NCBI GenBank assembly: GCA_036245805.1
Contig: BTRK01000001.1
Span: 3,100,001-3,164,000, forward strand
DNA from: Pristionchus mayeri
Lineage: Eukaryota > Nematoda > Chromadorea > Rhabditida > Neodiplogasteridae
Direction of reading: 5' to 3'
DNA length: 64,000 nucleotides
The translations under genes were made by a program, and so were the position numbers. The number at the start of each line of letters is the position of its first letter. The stretch's first letter is position 1. Below, in pieces: positions 24,268 to 36,895 of the stretch. The notes under the pieces were generated by a model. That model made no database searches. It was not told the origin of the DNA and worked only from the letters and a program-made list of their open reading frames with translations.

Positions 24268-24690
24268 ACGAGATGGAGAGGGGGAATAGGAAGAGAAGAG
24301 ACGGAGAGATAGTGAGAGAGAGTGAGAAGAAGAAAGGGAGAGAGGGAAAGAAGTAGAGAGAGATATGAGAGAGGGAATGAGGTAAAGATGGGAGAGGGAG
24401 AGAAGGAGAGAAAAGGAGAGAAAGAGAGTGAGGAGAGAATGAGAGAGGGGGAGAAGGGTAGAGTAGATAAGGAGAGAAGAGAAGGTAGAGAGGAAGAGGG
24501 GGAGAGAGGGAGAGAGGGAGAAAGGTTGAGAGGGAGAGAGGAAGAGAAGGAGAAAGGGGGAGGGGGGGGGGGGGGGGGAGGGAGAGATGGAGAAAGAGAA
24601 GGAGAGAGCGCGAGAGAGAGGGAGAGAGATAGAGGGAGAAATGTTAAGGAAGGGAGTGAGAGTGAGATTTTGCATGCGAAAGAAATATGA
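24268..24690 (+). repeat. Purine-rich (GAGA/GGAG) tract
   Basis: About 420 bp almost without pyrimidines on this strand, with a run of about 15 G near 24556. Long open frames on both strands are a by-product of composition, not genes. Confidence 0.9.
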
Positions 24691-24721
24691 CGAAGCCTAA
24701 GAACACATCTGTCAGAGCATG

Positions 24722-24749
24722 CCAGTCGATTGCGCGCGCAATCGGCTGG
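24722..24749. repeat. 28-bp near-perfect palindrome
   Basis: CCAGTCGATTGCG and CGCAATCGGCTGG flank a CG centre with one mismatched pair. It lies between the purine tract and the first R2 element. Role unknown. Confidence 0.7.
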
Positions 24750-24781
24750 TTCTCAAATAATCTATGTGATGAACTGGATAC

Positions 24782-25874
24782 ATATAACACACTATCCGAG
24801 ATAATCGGAATAGACTTGGCACTGGCCGAAAATTCGAATTCCTGCTAACTTTACCAGTAGGTCGGCCTCCAGGAGGGAAACCGACGAGCATCGTCAGAAT
24901 GTCGATCCGCATCCGCGCGGGCGGGGCGCGGAATTTCAAAAATTTACTACGGTAGCTTCGAAATTTTAAAAGCGACTCCTATGACTGCGGCGGTAGGGGC
25001 GCTGCATCCCTCGACAAATTCTAAGACTTTTTTACTCCGGAGAATTTTTCGATCAGATTCCATCTAACGCCTGAAATCGATAATTCCACTTTTAGTTCGT
25101 ACATGAAAGCAGTTCCCCAGAAATTTTTCAAGAACTCCCCTAAATATTATTGGTGATCTAGCTTCTGCTTGACTCGATACATTCTCCCGTAGAACAGCGC
25201 GATTCAACAAGACGCGTAAGTTGGTCAAAATCAATTTTGAATGAATTATGGTGTAATTTTTGGGTTACGGTATGCGAGTGCGAAGTTAGGGCGACATTTC
25301 CCAACAGGTGTTAAATGGTCTGAAAATCAATTTGAAGCTATCCTACACCAATTGGGAAAAGTCGTCCAACTTGTGCACTCACCTACAGTAACCCAAAAAT
25401 TACACCATAATTCATTTTGACCAACTTACGCGTCTAGTTGAATCGCGCTGTTCTACGGGAGTAGGTATCGATTCAAGTAGAAGCTAGATCACGAATAATA
25501 TTTAGGGGAGTTCTTGAAAAATTTCTGGGGAACTGCTTTCATGTACGAAAGAAAAGTGGAATTATCGATTTCCGGCCTTAGATGGAATCTGATCGAAAAA
25601 CTCTCCGGAGTAAAAAAGTCTTAGAATTTGTCAAGGAATGCAGCGCCCCTACCGCCGCAGTGATTGGAGTCGATATAAAAATTTCGAAGCTACCGTAGTT
25701 AATTTTTCGATATCCGCGCCCGCGACCGCGCGGATGCGGATCGAAAATCTGGCGATGCTCGTCGATTTCCCTCGTGGAGACCGACCAATTGGCGACGTTA
25801 GTAGGAATTAGAATTTTCGGCCAGTGCCAAGTCGCTGAAGAAATATGTTGATTCTCTCAGATAGTCTGTTATAT
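24782..25874. mobile_element. R2 foldback element, full copy
   Basis: A 1.09 kb palindrome centred near 25325. Ends: ATATAACACACTATC and its inverted counterpart. Arms carry ACTTGGCACTGGCCGAAAAT, CCGACGAGCATCGTCAGA, GGGGCGCTGCAT and the ATCTAACGCC/GGCGTTAGAT-type core; the centre holds CCATAATTCA and TGAATTATGG near 25245-25410. It serves as the reference for all other R2 copies in the window. No coding frame. Confidence 0.88.
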
Positions 25875-25989
25875 TTGATTTTAGAGACATTGCCTTCGCG
25901 AAATTAAAGACTTACCACATGACATTATTATGATACTCCATCAAAACCCAGATGCACCTGTCTGAAAATATGTTGTGTTTCAAAATTTA

Positions 25990-26110
25990 GAATTTGAATA
26001 CAGTAGCGCCAATAAGTATTGAAACGATTTGTTTTTTTATATAACTTTCTTGCTGATCTATTTAGGAATTTGGATGTTGTGGTACTATACGCCATATCTA
26101 TTGAGGAATA
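25990..26110 (+). mobile_element. Possible Tc1/mariner end remnant
   Basis: ATACAGTAGCGCCAATAAGT followed by ATTGAAACGATTTG and a T-rich stretch resembles the start of nematode Tc1-like elements. No matching opposite terminus or transposase was found, so this is a weak call. Confidence 0.25.
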
Positions 26111-26431
26111 CGATGCACATATTGCGTCATCTCCTGCCTTTTAAAAACATGTTGGTCTCTCAGTTACTGTCGTTCTACTGATTCGGCAACTGTACTGTAG
26201 CATTGTAATATTGATGTTAAGATCATGTATAATCAATATGTAGCTTAAATCCTTTAATATTCAGGCCTGCTGGTGACATTTCCTACGCTACCGCCTTCTC
26301 TATTCACTAACAGGGATACTTGTGTTTCACCTTGGGGAGCAATCTTCAATCAACGCTTCTTGTGACGAGGAAAACAAAAAAAAAATAGAAAAGTGGTCTG
26401 CATACTTCCTTCGAGTGATATCCTGCTGTAG

Positions 26432-26493
26432 CAGACTCTCTGGTCGCAGCTGCATCCGATAGGAGTACTCTGACGGGCACTGTCAAGGCAGAG
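26432..26493 (+). other. Exon-like fragment, Ala/Ser-rich
   Basis: An acceptor (CTGCTGTAG) precedes CA GAC TCT; the frame reads ADSLVAAASDRSTLTGTVKAE and ends at a donor GAG|GTACGG. It resembles in composition the Ala/Ser/Thr-rich exons at 27651, 28730 and 38082. Function unknown; possibly a captured host exon. Confidence 0.4.
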
Positions 26494-27093
26494 GTACGGT
26501 AGGGATGAATACTGTACGAATACTGCAGAATGTGAGAAACACTATGTATCGGCCCGATACCTATGAGTCGTCCTAACTCCGCCCCAGAGCCCTCTTCCCT
26601 CCTCCCTGCTCCCTCTATTCACTTTGATGATCTGAACTGAAGGATAAGCCCTTTCTCCCCTCTCTCCCTTGCTATCACACATTATCGATCGACAATATAT
26701 AGATAGAGCGCCATAAACACTAGCAAAATTAGTGATGGAAATATTATTTTTGTTTATGACGAATTTTTTCATCACTATAGACAACATCGCTACATTCCTA
26801 TGAGGAACTGCTGGCGCACGAAATCGACTGTTTCGAATTTTTTTCGAAGAGAAGTGCAAAATTCGTGTAACTTCAATATAATGTTATTATCGATATGCGT
26901 ATCATAACTACAACGTTACACATCAATATTCATTATTTACACGGTTTATTAGTTATTTACATATAATTTCGGGCGATGATCTCGGGAACGAGATGATGAA
27001 CTGGATGTGAGTGAATTGGGAGGGGTTACTGTATTAAGGGGCTGTAAGGTAATGTAGGTTAGGGTTGTACCGTAACGTAATGTAGGATAGGTT

Positions 27094-27634
27094 AAAATCG
27101 ATTTTCAGACCAAATATACACCAATTGGGAAAAGTCGTCCAACTTTTGCACTTGCTTACAGTAACCCAAAAATTGCACCATAGTGCATAAATAATTGATT
27201 TTGACTTCCTTATTGACAATTTTAATTCGCGTCTTTTTACTGAAAGATGTATTCGCTCAAGCAGAAGCTATGACACAAATAATATGTGTCGGAGTTCTTG
27301 AAAAATTTCTCAGGAATCGCATTCAATTCCGAAATAAAAGTGGAATTATCGATTTCCGGCGTTAGATGGAATCTGACCGAAAAACTCACCGGAGTAAAAA
27401 AGTCTTAGAATTTGTCAAGGAATGCAGCGCCCCTACCGCCGCAGTCATAGGAGTCGATTTAAAATGTTGATGTTACCGTAGTTAATTTTTCAAAATCCGC
27501 GCCCGCGACCGCGCGGATGCGGATTGAAATTCTGGCGATGCTCGTCGGTTTCCCTCAACTAGGCCGACCTATTGGTGAAGTCAGTGGGGATTCGAATTTT
27601 TGGCCAGTGCCAAGTCTATTTTGATTCTGTCAGA
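27094..27634. mobile_element. R2 element, right half only
   Basis: It matches the right half of 24782-25874, from CCAATTGGGAAAAGTCGTCC through GGAATGCAGCGCCCCTACCG to TCAGATAGTGTGTTCTATA. The left arm is missing. Confidence 0.8.
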
Positions 27635-27650
27635 TAGTGTGTTCTATAAG

Positions 27651-27753
27651 CAGCAGTCTCGTCCGGCCAGCTGTGTGAGCCTCTTGCGCATCGTGTCTGT
27701 AACAGCTGCAGAAGAGACTACCGCAGCAACTGCAACATTTTCGATCTTCGGTG
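27651..27753 (+). other. Exon-like fragment (RPA...TTAATATFSIFGGE)
   Basis: 103 bases, phase 0 to 1, ending at donor GGTG|GTGAGA. Translation includes SRPASC and ETTAATATFSIFGG. It is homologous to the minus-strand fragment 61860-61755, with the same phase pattern and the RP...TTAATAT...SI..GGE pattern. It directly follows an R2 end and directly precedes solo-LTR-like insert B. Probably a host exon copy carried by mobile DNA; parent gene not recognised. Confidence 0.5.
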
Positions 27754-27767
27754 GTGAGAAATAGCAT

Positions 27768-28083
27768 TGTTGTATAGGAAATAGTAATAACCGTTTAGTA
27801 ATAATTCCTATCACAGATTGCATGCATGTGACGCGCCTAGACACTAAACGCGCCTAGCGTAGTTTATCTAAATAGCGATTCAAATGGTGTTGACGCGCAG
27901 CAAATATACTCAGCTTATATTTATGCAATTGTTGCATCGCCCTAAGTTGTCAGTTCTCTCTCGCTCTCTCACCCTAGCTGGTTGACGGCTCTTTCTTGTA
28001 GTATTTCCTCCTATTTATTTATTCGTGGATAAACGGCGTGTTTATCCGTCCTCTCCCGTATACGTGGATATCAACAAGGGACA
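27768..28083 (+). mobile_element. Solo-LTR-like insert B
   Basis: It begins TGTTGTATAGGAAATAG and ends CAACAAGGGACA, with a 5' hairpin (TATAGGAA facing AATTCCTAT) like insert A. The middle is CTCTCTCGCTCTCTC-rich with a TATTTATTTATTCG stretch. No clear target duplication. Confidence 0.55.
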
Positions 28084-28729
28084 ATGATACAATAAGCATG
28101 TTTATTACTTTTTTCGGAAGTACAAAATAGTTCGAGAAATATGGGAAAACTTCTCGTATTCAAAATTACGAAATATGAAAACTTTGTTTATTTCGAATGG
28201 TAGTTTCCTGTTTCAAAAGCTGCCGATGGATCTACTCCACATTCATGAATATCTTTGCAGCATAGGCCAAGTAAGTGCCCGTTTTTCGACTGCTCTCTCT
28301 ACTCAGGCTAGTTCAACACCCGCCATGCCGGCTGCAGCGGAGCGTGGATCGTTATTTTTCTCATTTTTTTTAAGGTTTGGAAAGGCATCATTTACGTTTC
28401 ACGGATATTTCTTAAGAAGTTGTATCAAATATGCGAAAACGGAGGGAACTTTTGTGTTACATGTATCAAGTATAGTATCGATAGGATTGTCTGAGTGATG
28501 GTCGAGTGGGAGTATTTTTTTATAGAAAATAAATTCCATATCCAACAGCAACTTTGTCAAAGTGTGACTTCTTTGGCTTGAATAATCTTTCTCTTTCGGT
28601 TTTGAGTATTTGAAAGAATGGTTGCATCTACGTTTCACGGATATTACATTAACACCTGCTCACTGGTTAGATCAGTGATGATAAGTCAGACATTTCGCAA
28701 AAAAAATATCATTCCAAGTGCAACTTCTG

Positions 28730-28851
28730 TGATTCTCTCATTCGGCTTCTCTTCTATCTTCGGCAAGTCAACTCCTGCAACTGCATCAGCTGACTACGCG
28801 ACGACCAATCAGTGCACCACCTGCAGCAGAGGAGGAGAAGGCCAACATTCG
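28730..28851 (+). other. Exon-like fragment (FGFSSIFGKST)
   Basis: The plus frame reads FGFSSIFGKSTPATASADYA and then TTNQCTTCSRGGEG, ending near a CG|GTGATA donor. It is clearly homologous to 38082-38222 (SGFSSIFGKSTAAATASDDA). FG/SIFG and Ser/Thr/Ala richness recall FG nucleoporins, but this is too short for a firm call. Confidence 0.45.
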
Positions 28852-28875
28852 GTGATAGTGTCACAGCGTTCTTAA

Positions 28876-29999
28876 AGGTCCCCTAAAAGGAATGAAAATT
28901 TTAAATTCGCACTCGAGTTATTGAACGGCAAGGGCGGTAATTCAAATAGGGGGTTTTGCAACAGCACCTCGAAAACTCGAGTACCTTGAATCAATATTCT
29001 GTCTTACTACAGTACTCAATCAATACAGTAACCTACTACAGTAACCTACAGTAGGCTGCTTGCTACCGTACCCGCGGTTATCACGAACTGACTTATTTTA
29101 AAATATATAATGTAAGCAATTTCTTCGATCGACTGATTTTTATAGTATCTCTATATACTACAGTAACCCCAAATACAGTACTCCTGCTACCGTACCAGGT
29201 TGAAATATATAGCTACTGTAACCCCGATTATCGCAAATTGAATTTCTTCAACAAAAAAAATACCGTACCCAAATTAAAAAGTCAAAGTATCGTACTCAAT
29301 CGATAGTACAGTACCACCAGATACCGTATATGACTACTGGAACCCCGACTATCGCGAACTAACTTTATTTCTAAGAAGTCCTGGTACCGTGCTCAATCGA
29401 TCTGGTATCGTGCCCGATCGATTGTACAGTACCCAGCTGACTACTGTAACCCAGTTCCTTGGGTCAGATCTAGTTCCTTGGGTCAAACATTTTTTTAAAT
29501 GTCAAACATTTTTCTAAAAATCCCAAATCGAGCATAAAATGATTCTACAGTAGTGAGGTATATGGTAGGATATTTCACAATAATTTTATTATCGATTAAG
29601 GATTTTTAGAAAAAATGTTTGACCCAAGGCACTAGATCTGACCACCTAAGGAACTGGGTTACGGTAGTCAGTTGGGTACTGTACAATCGATCGGGCACGA
29701 TACCAGATGTATTGTGCGCGGTAACAGGAATTGTTAGAAATAAAGTTAGTTCGCGGTAGTGGGGGTTACGGTAGTCATATACGGTGTCTGGTGGTACTGT
29801 ATTATCGATTGAGTACGGTACTTAGGCGTTTTAATTTGGGTACGGTATTTTATTTTTTGAAAAAAAAGTCAATTTGCGATAATCGGGGTTACGGTAGCTA
29901 TATATTTCAATATGGTACGGTAGAAGGAGTACTGTACTTGGGGTTACTGTAGTACATAGAGATACTGTAACAATCATTCGATCAAAGAAATTACTTACA
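28876..29999. mobile_element. TACGGTA-rich foldback element, copy 1
   Basis: The inverted repeat proper is 29110-29999, centre about 29554. Its arms are packed with TACCGTACC, CTACTGTAACCCC and ATCGATTGAGTACGGT motifs, and the centre holds CCAGTTCCTTGGGTCAGATC and its complement. The leading part (from GGTCCCCTAAAAGG) resembles the flank of the second copy at 41065. It directly abuts R2 at 30000. Confidence 0.8.
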
Positions 30000-31522
30000 A
30001 TATAACACACTATCTGAGAAAATCAACATATTTCTTCAGCGACTTGGCACAGGCCGAAAATTCTAATTCCTTCCGACTTCAGCAGTAGGTCGGCCTTGAC
30101 GAGGGTAACCGACGAGCATCGTCAGATTTATTTTCGATCTGCGTACGCGCGGTCGCGGGCGCGGATTTTGAATATTTGACTACGGTAGCTTCGAAATGTT
30201 TTAATCGACTCGTATCACTGCGGCGGTAGGGGCGCTGCATTCCTTGACAAATTCTAATACTTTTTTTCTCCTAGGATTTTTACGAACAGATTCGGTACTA
30301 TCCCGATTTGTCAATTTCATTTCGTAAATGAAAGTTTGAGAAGAAAAATCCAGGAAAAATTAATTTGTAATATGTTTCATTGGAAAAGATGTTCTGGGAA
30401 ATTTCATTGTAGAAATCATTTTCTCGTAACCGGTCCGTTGGGAAGGAGAGAGTGGGAATGATCGAGCTCGGAACAAAGGTCTCGGAATATGCAATTTCGG
30501 ATAATGCTTTTTGGGAAAGTCAATTCTCGGAAATTTTTTTCTGGAAATATAGTTTCTGGAAGACATATGTGCGATGGACCGACTCAAGATTTGTATAAAG
30601 AAAATGGATTTCCCAATAAAAAATTTCCAAGAAAAAATTTCCGAAAATTGACTTTCCCAAAAAGCATTATCCGTAATTGCATATTCCGAACCCACTTTGA
30701 CCAGTTATTTCTTCCCAGTCAATCAATTCCGAGAGGTCTAGTTACACAATGGCATTTCTCAAATTGTTGTTTACGTGAAATTACTTTCCCAAATGAAATT
30801 TTCCCAATTAAAATTGACAAGTCGGGATAGTACCTCAGATTCCATCTAACTCCGGAAATCGATAATTCGTGTTTTAATTCCGACATCAATGCAATTCCCA
30901 TGAAATTTTTCAATAACCTGCATAAATTAAATTGGTCTTATCGCTTTTAATTGCACTAATACACATTACGGTAGAATATTATAATTGTTAATAGATACGA
31001 AGTTTGTCAATTTTGCAAATTTTGGGTACAGCACGAATTATGGTGTAAAAATTACGGTAAGGGCATTTTCCGAACTTCTTAATTTCGTATCAAAAGTTCA
31101 AATTTCCTTTACTAGTGTTGTCGCCATTGTCATGGAATAGGTCAGCAGGCAAAAGCCATGTCATTTTCCGGAAAATTTGAAATTTCGGAAAATGCACTCA
31201 CCGTAATTTTTACACCATAATTCGTCTTGAACCCCAATTTTGGCAAAATTAACAAACTTCGCATCTTTTAAAAATTAGAATAGTCTCCCATAATGTGTAT
31301 TAGTGCAAGTAGAAGCGATACGGCCAATTTAATTTATGCAGGTTCTTGAAAAATTTCTGGGGAATTGCATTGATGTCCGAATTAAAACTTGAATTATCGA
31401 TTTCCGGCGTTAGATGGAATTTAATCGAAAAATTCCAGGGAGTAAAAAAGTCTTAGATTTTGTCAAGGAATGCAGCGCCCTTGCCGCCGCAGTCATTGGG
31501 ATCGATACCTGCGTGCTCCGCG
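30000..31522. mobile_element. R2 foldback element interrupted by another foldback
   Basis: The left terminus ATATAACACACTATCTGAG is intact. The sequence is interrupted at 30294-30834, then resumes with CAGATTCCATCTAAC and runs through its centre (about 31100) to GGGATCGATACC, where it is truncated. From 30357 on it also lies within the left arm of the large IR3 palindrome. Confidence 0.8.
30294..30834. mobile_element. Nested foldback with probable 8-bp target duplication
   Basis: Ends are GGTACTATCCCGATTTGTC and its inverted form GACAAGTCGGGATAGTACC. Flanks ACAGATTC (30286-30293) and TCAGATTC (30835-30842) match at 7 of 8 bases, as expected for a hAT-like target duplication in the R2 sequence TCAGATTC. 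Inside, repeated GGAAA/TTCCC motifs form a further palindrome. No transposase. Confidence 0.75.
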
Positions 31523-33899
31523 TTTCAGAATTATTATGTATTCGCGAGAGGATCATATTCAACAATTCCTATTCAAGCGAATATGCCAGCCCATCTCTCA
31601 TGTTGAAAAGGGTGAAAATACCGAATTTCAAATTTTTGTTCAGATGACAATTTATGACCATTGAAAGCTTTCAAATATGGGAGGAAACAACTTACAACTG
31701 TTGTTTTGGATGTTTTTGAACGATTTTAAGCACAGGTAAGTGTCATTGAAAATCCAGAAGTACGCTTGCCCTTAACTCATTTTGAGGTCGACTTACCAAA
31801 GGTCACCCCTTTTTTTGTTTATCCTTCGATTTCCCTAATTTTTGGCGAGAACTGACACACATACATGTACTATAACTTAAGCATTTCCAAAGTTACGTCA
31901 CTTTTGGTGCACCCGACCGCCCCGCACCAGGATGAACACAAGGAATGATTACGTGAACATAAAAGTTGTAGAGCATGTTCTCAGCTTTCTTTCTAAAAAA
32001 AATTTCATTGACAACTAATAATCACACATATCTATTATTGATCGACCTTAAATATATTTTGCGAAGGTTATTTATTTATATGATTGGCTAGTTATGATGA
32101 AATAGTAAAATATGTGTTTTTTGGCCCATGATTATAAAAAAAATTAGAATTTCGTTTTCTTTTGAGTTTCAAAACTCTGGTTTATTGTGAATTAGAGGCA
32201 GCAATCATACTTTCATTTGAGCCATTAAAATTGCATATTTCTGAATTTACCGCCGCAAAACATCAAAACTTGTGATTTTAATATTGCCGAGGGAAGGTCA
32301 TTTTCAGAATTTTTAAAATTTTCACAGTTGCTTGCTATTCAATCGCCCTCATTTTGCAATGTAAATTAACTTTGAATTATTAGTTGCAGTTTGGAACCTT
32401 TGTTTGCATCAACATCTATGACAATTTTACAAACACGCTGAAAATCGCGATTTTCGCAATAAAGATTCAGCGCGATTTTGGAAGGCCGGAATAGTGTCCA
32501 GTAAATTACTTGACAACTACAAAGTAACTAAGCATTATCACATGAATTATGTATCTTCATAGGAAGGAATTTCAAGTTTGGCAATTTTTGATACACAACT
32601 TCGGAATTGCACCATTCTTGAAATCTTTAAAATTTCTTAGCTATGTAGCACGGAAATTGAAGACCACCGATTGCGCAACTCACTGCTATGTACTATTAGC
32701 CAGTAAGGATCATCGCTTCAAAGAAAGAAATTTTCAAAAAAATGAACGAAATTATGGGACACCCCAATAATGGTCTAAGCATGGATAGGCTGTGCTCAAC
32801 CAATATATGAGGCCGGTTGCCTAAGAATCGAGCGAGGACCGGGACAGCAAAAAAAAAACTCTATTTCCTGTAACAATGTGTTTCGAGGTAATTGAAGGTG
32901 CTGAAAACGATGGGCACATTCATTTTGCTCCAAGAGCCGTCGTTGGCTCCAGACGGCGTCACGCCAAAAACGGGTTTTCGTGTATGTCGCCTCACCGAAA
33001 AGTGCTAAAATTACGCGAATAGGGTTTCCATGGTAGAATTTCAAGCCGATTACGCCTATCCACTTCATTTTTCACGAATTATTAAAATAATTTTTAAAAT
33101 TTTAACTTTTCGAAGACGCAATTGAGTTACATGGTTGGAACCGCCGTGACGTGAGGATTCAGAATTTCAAATTTAATCGACTTTCTCCATAGGACTTTCG
33201 AGATTGGAGTGAAAATGTGAGTCGAATGCGTGCGAAAACGGCGCTCCTCTCTCGTCTCCCTTCTCATTCCCTCTGGGCTCTCTCGCGCCACCACACTCTC
33301 TCGCCTTTTCCTCCCTAGGGATAGCGGAGTGCCCACTCGTTTCTCACCGTTCTCGGCTCACATTTTCACTCCAATCTCGAAAGTCCTATGGAAAAAATCG
33401 ATGAAATTTGAAATTATGAATCCTCACGTCACAGCGGTTCCATCGATGTAACTCACTCGTCCCGATATTGCGTCTTCGAAAAGTTGAAATTTCAAAAAAA
33501 TATTTTAATAATTCGTGAAAAATGAAGTGGATTGGCGTAATCAGCATGAAATTCTACCCCGGAAACCCCATTCACGTAATTGTATCACTTTCCATAGAGG
33601 CGACATACGCGATAACCCGTTTTCGGCGTGACGCCGTCTGAGCCAACGCCGACTCTGGGAGCGATTGAATGTGCCCACCGTTTTCAGCACCTTCGATTAC
33701 TCCAAAACACATTGTTACAGGAAATCGAGTTTTTTTTCTGTCCCGGAACCTGCCAGATCTGCTCGATTCTTAGGCGAACGGCCTAATATCAGGTTGATGC
33801 AAAAGTTTCTTTACAAATTTTCTTTTTGCGTTTTCGGGTTACCTCTTACTTCTCTCTTGAACTATGCTCATATGGTTTTGTCTATTTTATTAGTCGGAG
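30357..33899 (+). repeat. IR3 palindrome, left arm
   Basis: 3.54 kb, almost identical to 42626-46173 in inverse orientation: matching positions sum to 76530 near the outer end and 76525 at the inner end, so there are only a few indels. It contains R2 and nested-foldback sequence, a unique-looking AT-rich block (31523-32800) and the nested palindrome IR9. The small open frames are duplicated in the other arm and look non-coding. Confidence 0.95.
32812..33786. mobile_element. IR9 foldback nested in the IR3 left arm
   Basis: Palindrome centred near 33286: CCTAAGAATCGAGC at one end, its complement GCTCGATTCTTAGG at the other; CACATTTTCACTCCAATCTC and its partner flank the centre. Its arms differ from each other much more than the two IR3 arms do, so it is older than the IR3 duplication. 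A one-sided, diverged relative lies at 39350-39720. Confidence 0.8.
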
Positions 33900-36308
33900 T
33901 GTACTCTCATTACCGCCCACTAGTTCATATCTGATCAATCGAGAATACGTACATGATAAGCTGCCAAAATGACAAAATTGAAGTTTCCGTTGTATTCTTT
34001 GGAGGATCAGTATACTTTTCGCAGTAATGATAACACAACAATAACACAATCTGTGTAAAGCATGACGACTAGGCATCTTAGTGTGAGAAGAACGCTGGAT
34101 CATTCTTGGAATCGCAGGTCCAGAGAGGCACAAATTTCGAATTCTCGAGTTCGTGAAACTTGAAGGATTGGTTTATTCGCGTCCAACATTTCTGATGTTT
34201 GTCTAAATGGTCTCAAATGGTTTGAAATCAGAAGGACATCTCACATTGAAGTTATAATATAAAGATGAAGAAGATTCCCTGTCCCTCTCAAGAACCACAT
34301 TTCCGTATATACAAATTTCGAATTTTTGATGACGAAAATGAGATATTTCGCATCACAAGTTTTCTGAGAGGTTCCGAAACTATGGTTTCAATTGACCATA
34401 TGACGTAACAACCTTTACAAAATAAGTTCTCTAAAGAACGGAAGTGGTACTTCATTGGTTTTAATTTTCAGATTAATTTTGCAGAAGACTAAAAAAACCG
34501 AAAATTTGCGCATTTTCGGTTATCAATGCTTTTCTACCGAACGACGTGCGATCGATTTGATATAAGCCAATTATTGTAGTGGGCCAATAGTATCTCAAAT
34601 AATCCCTGCGTAGCCTTTCACAGAAGTGAAGCATTCGCTACAAAAATTTAAAAATGCCTTGTAAAGAAACGTTTGCATCAACCTAATATAACGTCTACTG
34701 CCCAACATTAATCTTACAAATTATCCTCTTTTTCGATACGTTTAATTAATGATCTCAAATTTGTTTTTTTTTTGCTCAAATTCGCAAAGACCTGATGCTC
34801 AAAACTGCGATAATAAATTGTTGTACTCGTTTCCTTTGAAAACTTCGACTTTCCGTGTTTCTCAAATCCATCCAGTAAAATTCAAAATTATTATGTATTA
34901 ATTTCAACGAAGACTATGTTCGGGATCACCAGCAAGCACTGGAGAGGGACGAGCGAGAACAGGGGGTCGATTTGGGTGATGAACGTCTTAAAAAATCCAT
35001 TTCTTATCCATTGTACAGGTCTATTTCACTCCTCTTTTGGATAGTTCATTCTAAACGAATCATCACAACATTATCAAGTTACAATTTTTTTATTACGCGT
35101 CTGCAGTTTTCCTTCGAAGAGATAACTCGAACTTACGCAAATAGAGAAGTATTCATTGTCGTGAAGAAACAGTCTTCTCGTCCAATATATGGGACGTGGA
35201 AACTCATTAATGCAAAGGTTCCATCGATATTTTCATTATAATGATCTACAAAGATTGTCAATTGTAACAAAAATAAGCTCAAAAATGATTATTTTCACAT
35301 AAGTCACATCCGATTTTTTTCATTTTCTAACAACAATATCTTTACCTCACGTATGATTTGGGTGGCATATTTGTAAAAAAATTACTCATGGTGATACCTA
35401 TTACAACTTTTATATTGAATCAGCATCTACTATTTTGAGATTCTTGAATTATTGATACGCAAACTTGGGATTTTTGGAGGTGCTGAAATACGATTTTTTA
35501 GATATCAATAAAACTTCGATCTTGGAGTACAATATAACTTATGTGGCATAGCAACTCTCATTTGTGTTGCATTGATGTGCTTTGACTAAACGGGAAAAGA
35601 GAACGAGCAATTTCCTTGTGCGAAATAGCCACTGATCAACATTGAATATGAAATATCAAAAAACATGTATCAATCGATTTCCACTGTTATATTTTTATTG
35701 TGTATGAGGACTCATGAACTTCAAAATATACAATAATATTCCATGGCCTCGACTTCTGTCATGGTGAAAATATTTATTTTCATGTCCCGATTCCGCTTTT
35801 CCAGCTTTACATTCTTAACGGCAGCTTTTCAAGCTTCCCTTTCAACATAAAAGCATCAGGAAATAATTTTCCGCTCATTTTGAGCACATCTCTGTAGCTT
35901 ATCTGGGAGCTGAAATACAGTAAATCCGGCTGTAAAACCGGAAATTTCCTAAAAGCCGGCTCTGGGGCAAATGGTCCTACTTGTTCGAAATCTTTTCACT
36001 ACTATATCATCCCACCATAGTATGGTCGATTTTGAATGGGTTTGAAAAAAATTGTTCGCGATGGTGTTGTTTTTGCTTCGTCGACTCGTGATACATGTGT
36101 TATTTTATTTTTACTGTTTTCTTCATTTTCCTATCCGTTACGTTGAGCCGTTTGACGTAAGAAAAATTAGAAATTAGTAAAATACAACCTGGATATATTC
36201 CCATTTTCCCTGCAGACCCTATTTCCATTCCCTGCCCTTGTCAATTCATGCTACAGTATCACACAGCGTGTCAGAGGAGATCGACTTCTTTGTTCGCCAC
36301 GGCGCTGA
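33900..36308. other. AT-rich interval; no gene recognised
   Basis: No spliced or long coding region was found. At about 35880-36000 there is a diverged copy of the shared terminus seen at 38400 and 40860 (CATCTGGGAGCTGAAATACA, then CGGAAATTTCCTAAAAGC). A short open stretch at 36216-36350 reads EEIDFFVRHGADKGG between a CTGCAG acceptor and a GTATGA donor, but part of it is palindrome sequence, so it is doubtful. Confidence 0.5.
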
Positions 36309-36500
36309 CAAGGGAGGTGCATACCCTTGGGATGAAATTGGGGTATGAGCTATATACCATTGAAAAGAGAGTAAGAAATTAGTACGAGTAGAATTCAAAA
36401 ACCCTGCTAAAGTTCATTGTAGCGACCGGGAGAGATCGATAATCTCGATCGATGCTTTCCATTACAGTCTAAAGCTTGGATAGTATACTCGTTTCACTCG

Positions 36501-36573
36501 TCCATGTGATGTAGTGGCTAACGCATCCGGAGTCTATTTTTGAAGCTGCGGGTTCGAACCCCATCGCCGTCAC
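36501..36573 (+). tRNA. tRNA-like sequence (pseudo-tRNA), left arm
   Basis: Box A TGATGTAGTGG (one deviation) and box B GGTTCGAACCC lie at tRNA spacing. The predicted acceptor ends (CCATGTG and CGCCGTC) do not pair, and the anticodon stem is poor, so it is unlikely to be a working tRNA. It could be a tRNA-derived SINE head. Confidence 0.4.
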
Positions 36574-36821
36574 TGCTTTTGCCGTATTTTTAGTAATATG
36601 TTTTGCAACAATGGGAGCACATGACGAATCCATCTTCCCTCATAGCAAGTATCTTTACTTGTGGGACCGAACATGCCTTCGGGCGGTGTCTTGAACGGTT
36701 AAGGGTGTTCAGTTATGAATCCACCTTTGAACCAGGCATATGCTGTCTGATGCTGTCCTAATACTTTAATGCAAAATCATAAGATCAATGGAAATACGCA
36801 TAAAAAAATTCGGCAAAAGCA

Positions 36822-36895
36822 GTGACGGCGATGGGGTTCGAACCCGCAGCTTCAAAAATAGACTCCGGATGCCTTAGCCACTACACCACAGGACC
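36822..36895 (-). tRNA. tRNA-like sequence (pseudo-tRNA), right arm
   Basis: Inverse copy of the left one. On the minus strand box A reads TGGTGTAGTGG, a good match to the consensus, and box B is GGTTCGAACCC. The 5' half (GGTCCTGTGGTGTAGTGGCT) resembles tRNA-Gln, but the acceptor stem does not close. Confidence 0.4.

Noticed and set aside
24097..24690. 192-residue minus-strand and 122-residue plus-strand open frames
   Set aside because: Both come from the purine-rich tract and the HSE minisatellite; the translations are Ser/Leu or Arg/Glu low complexity without splice context.
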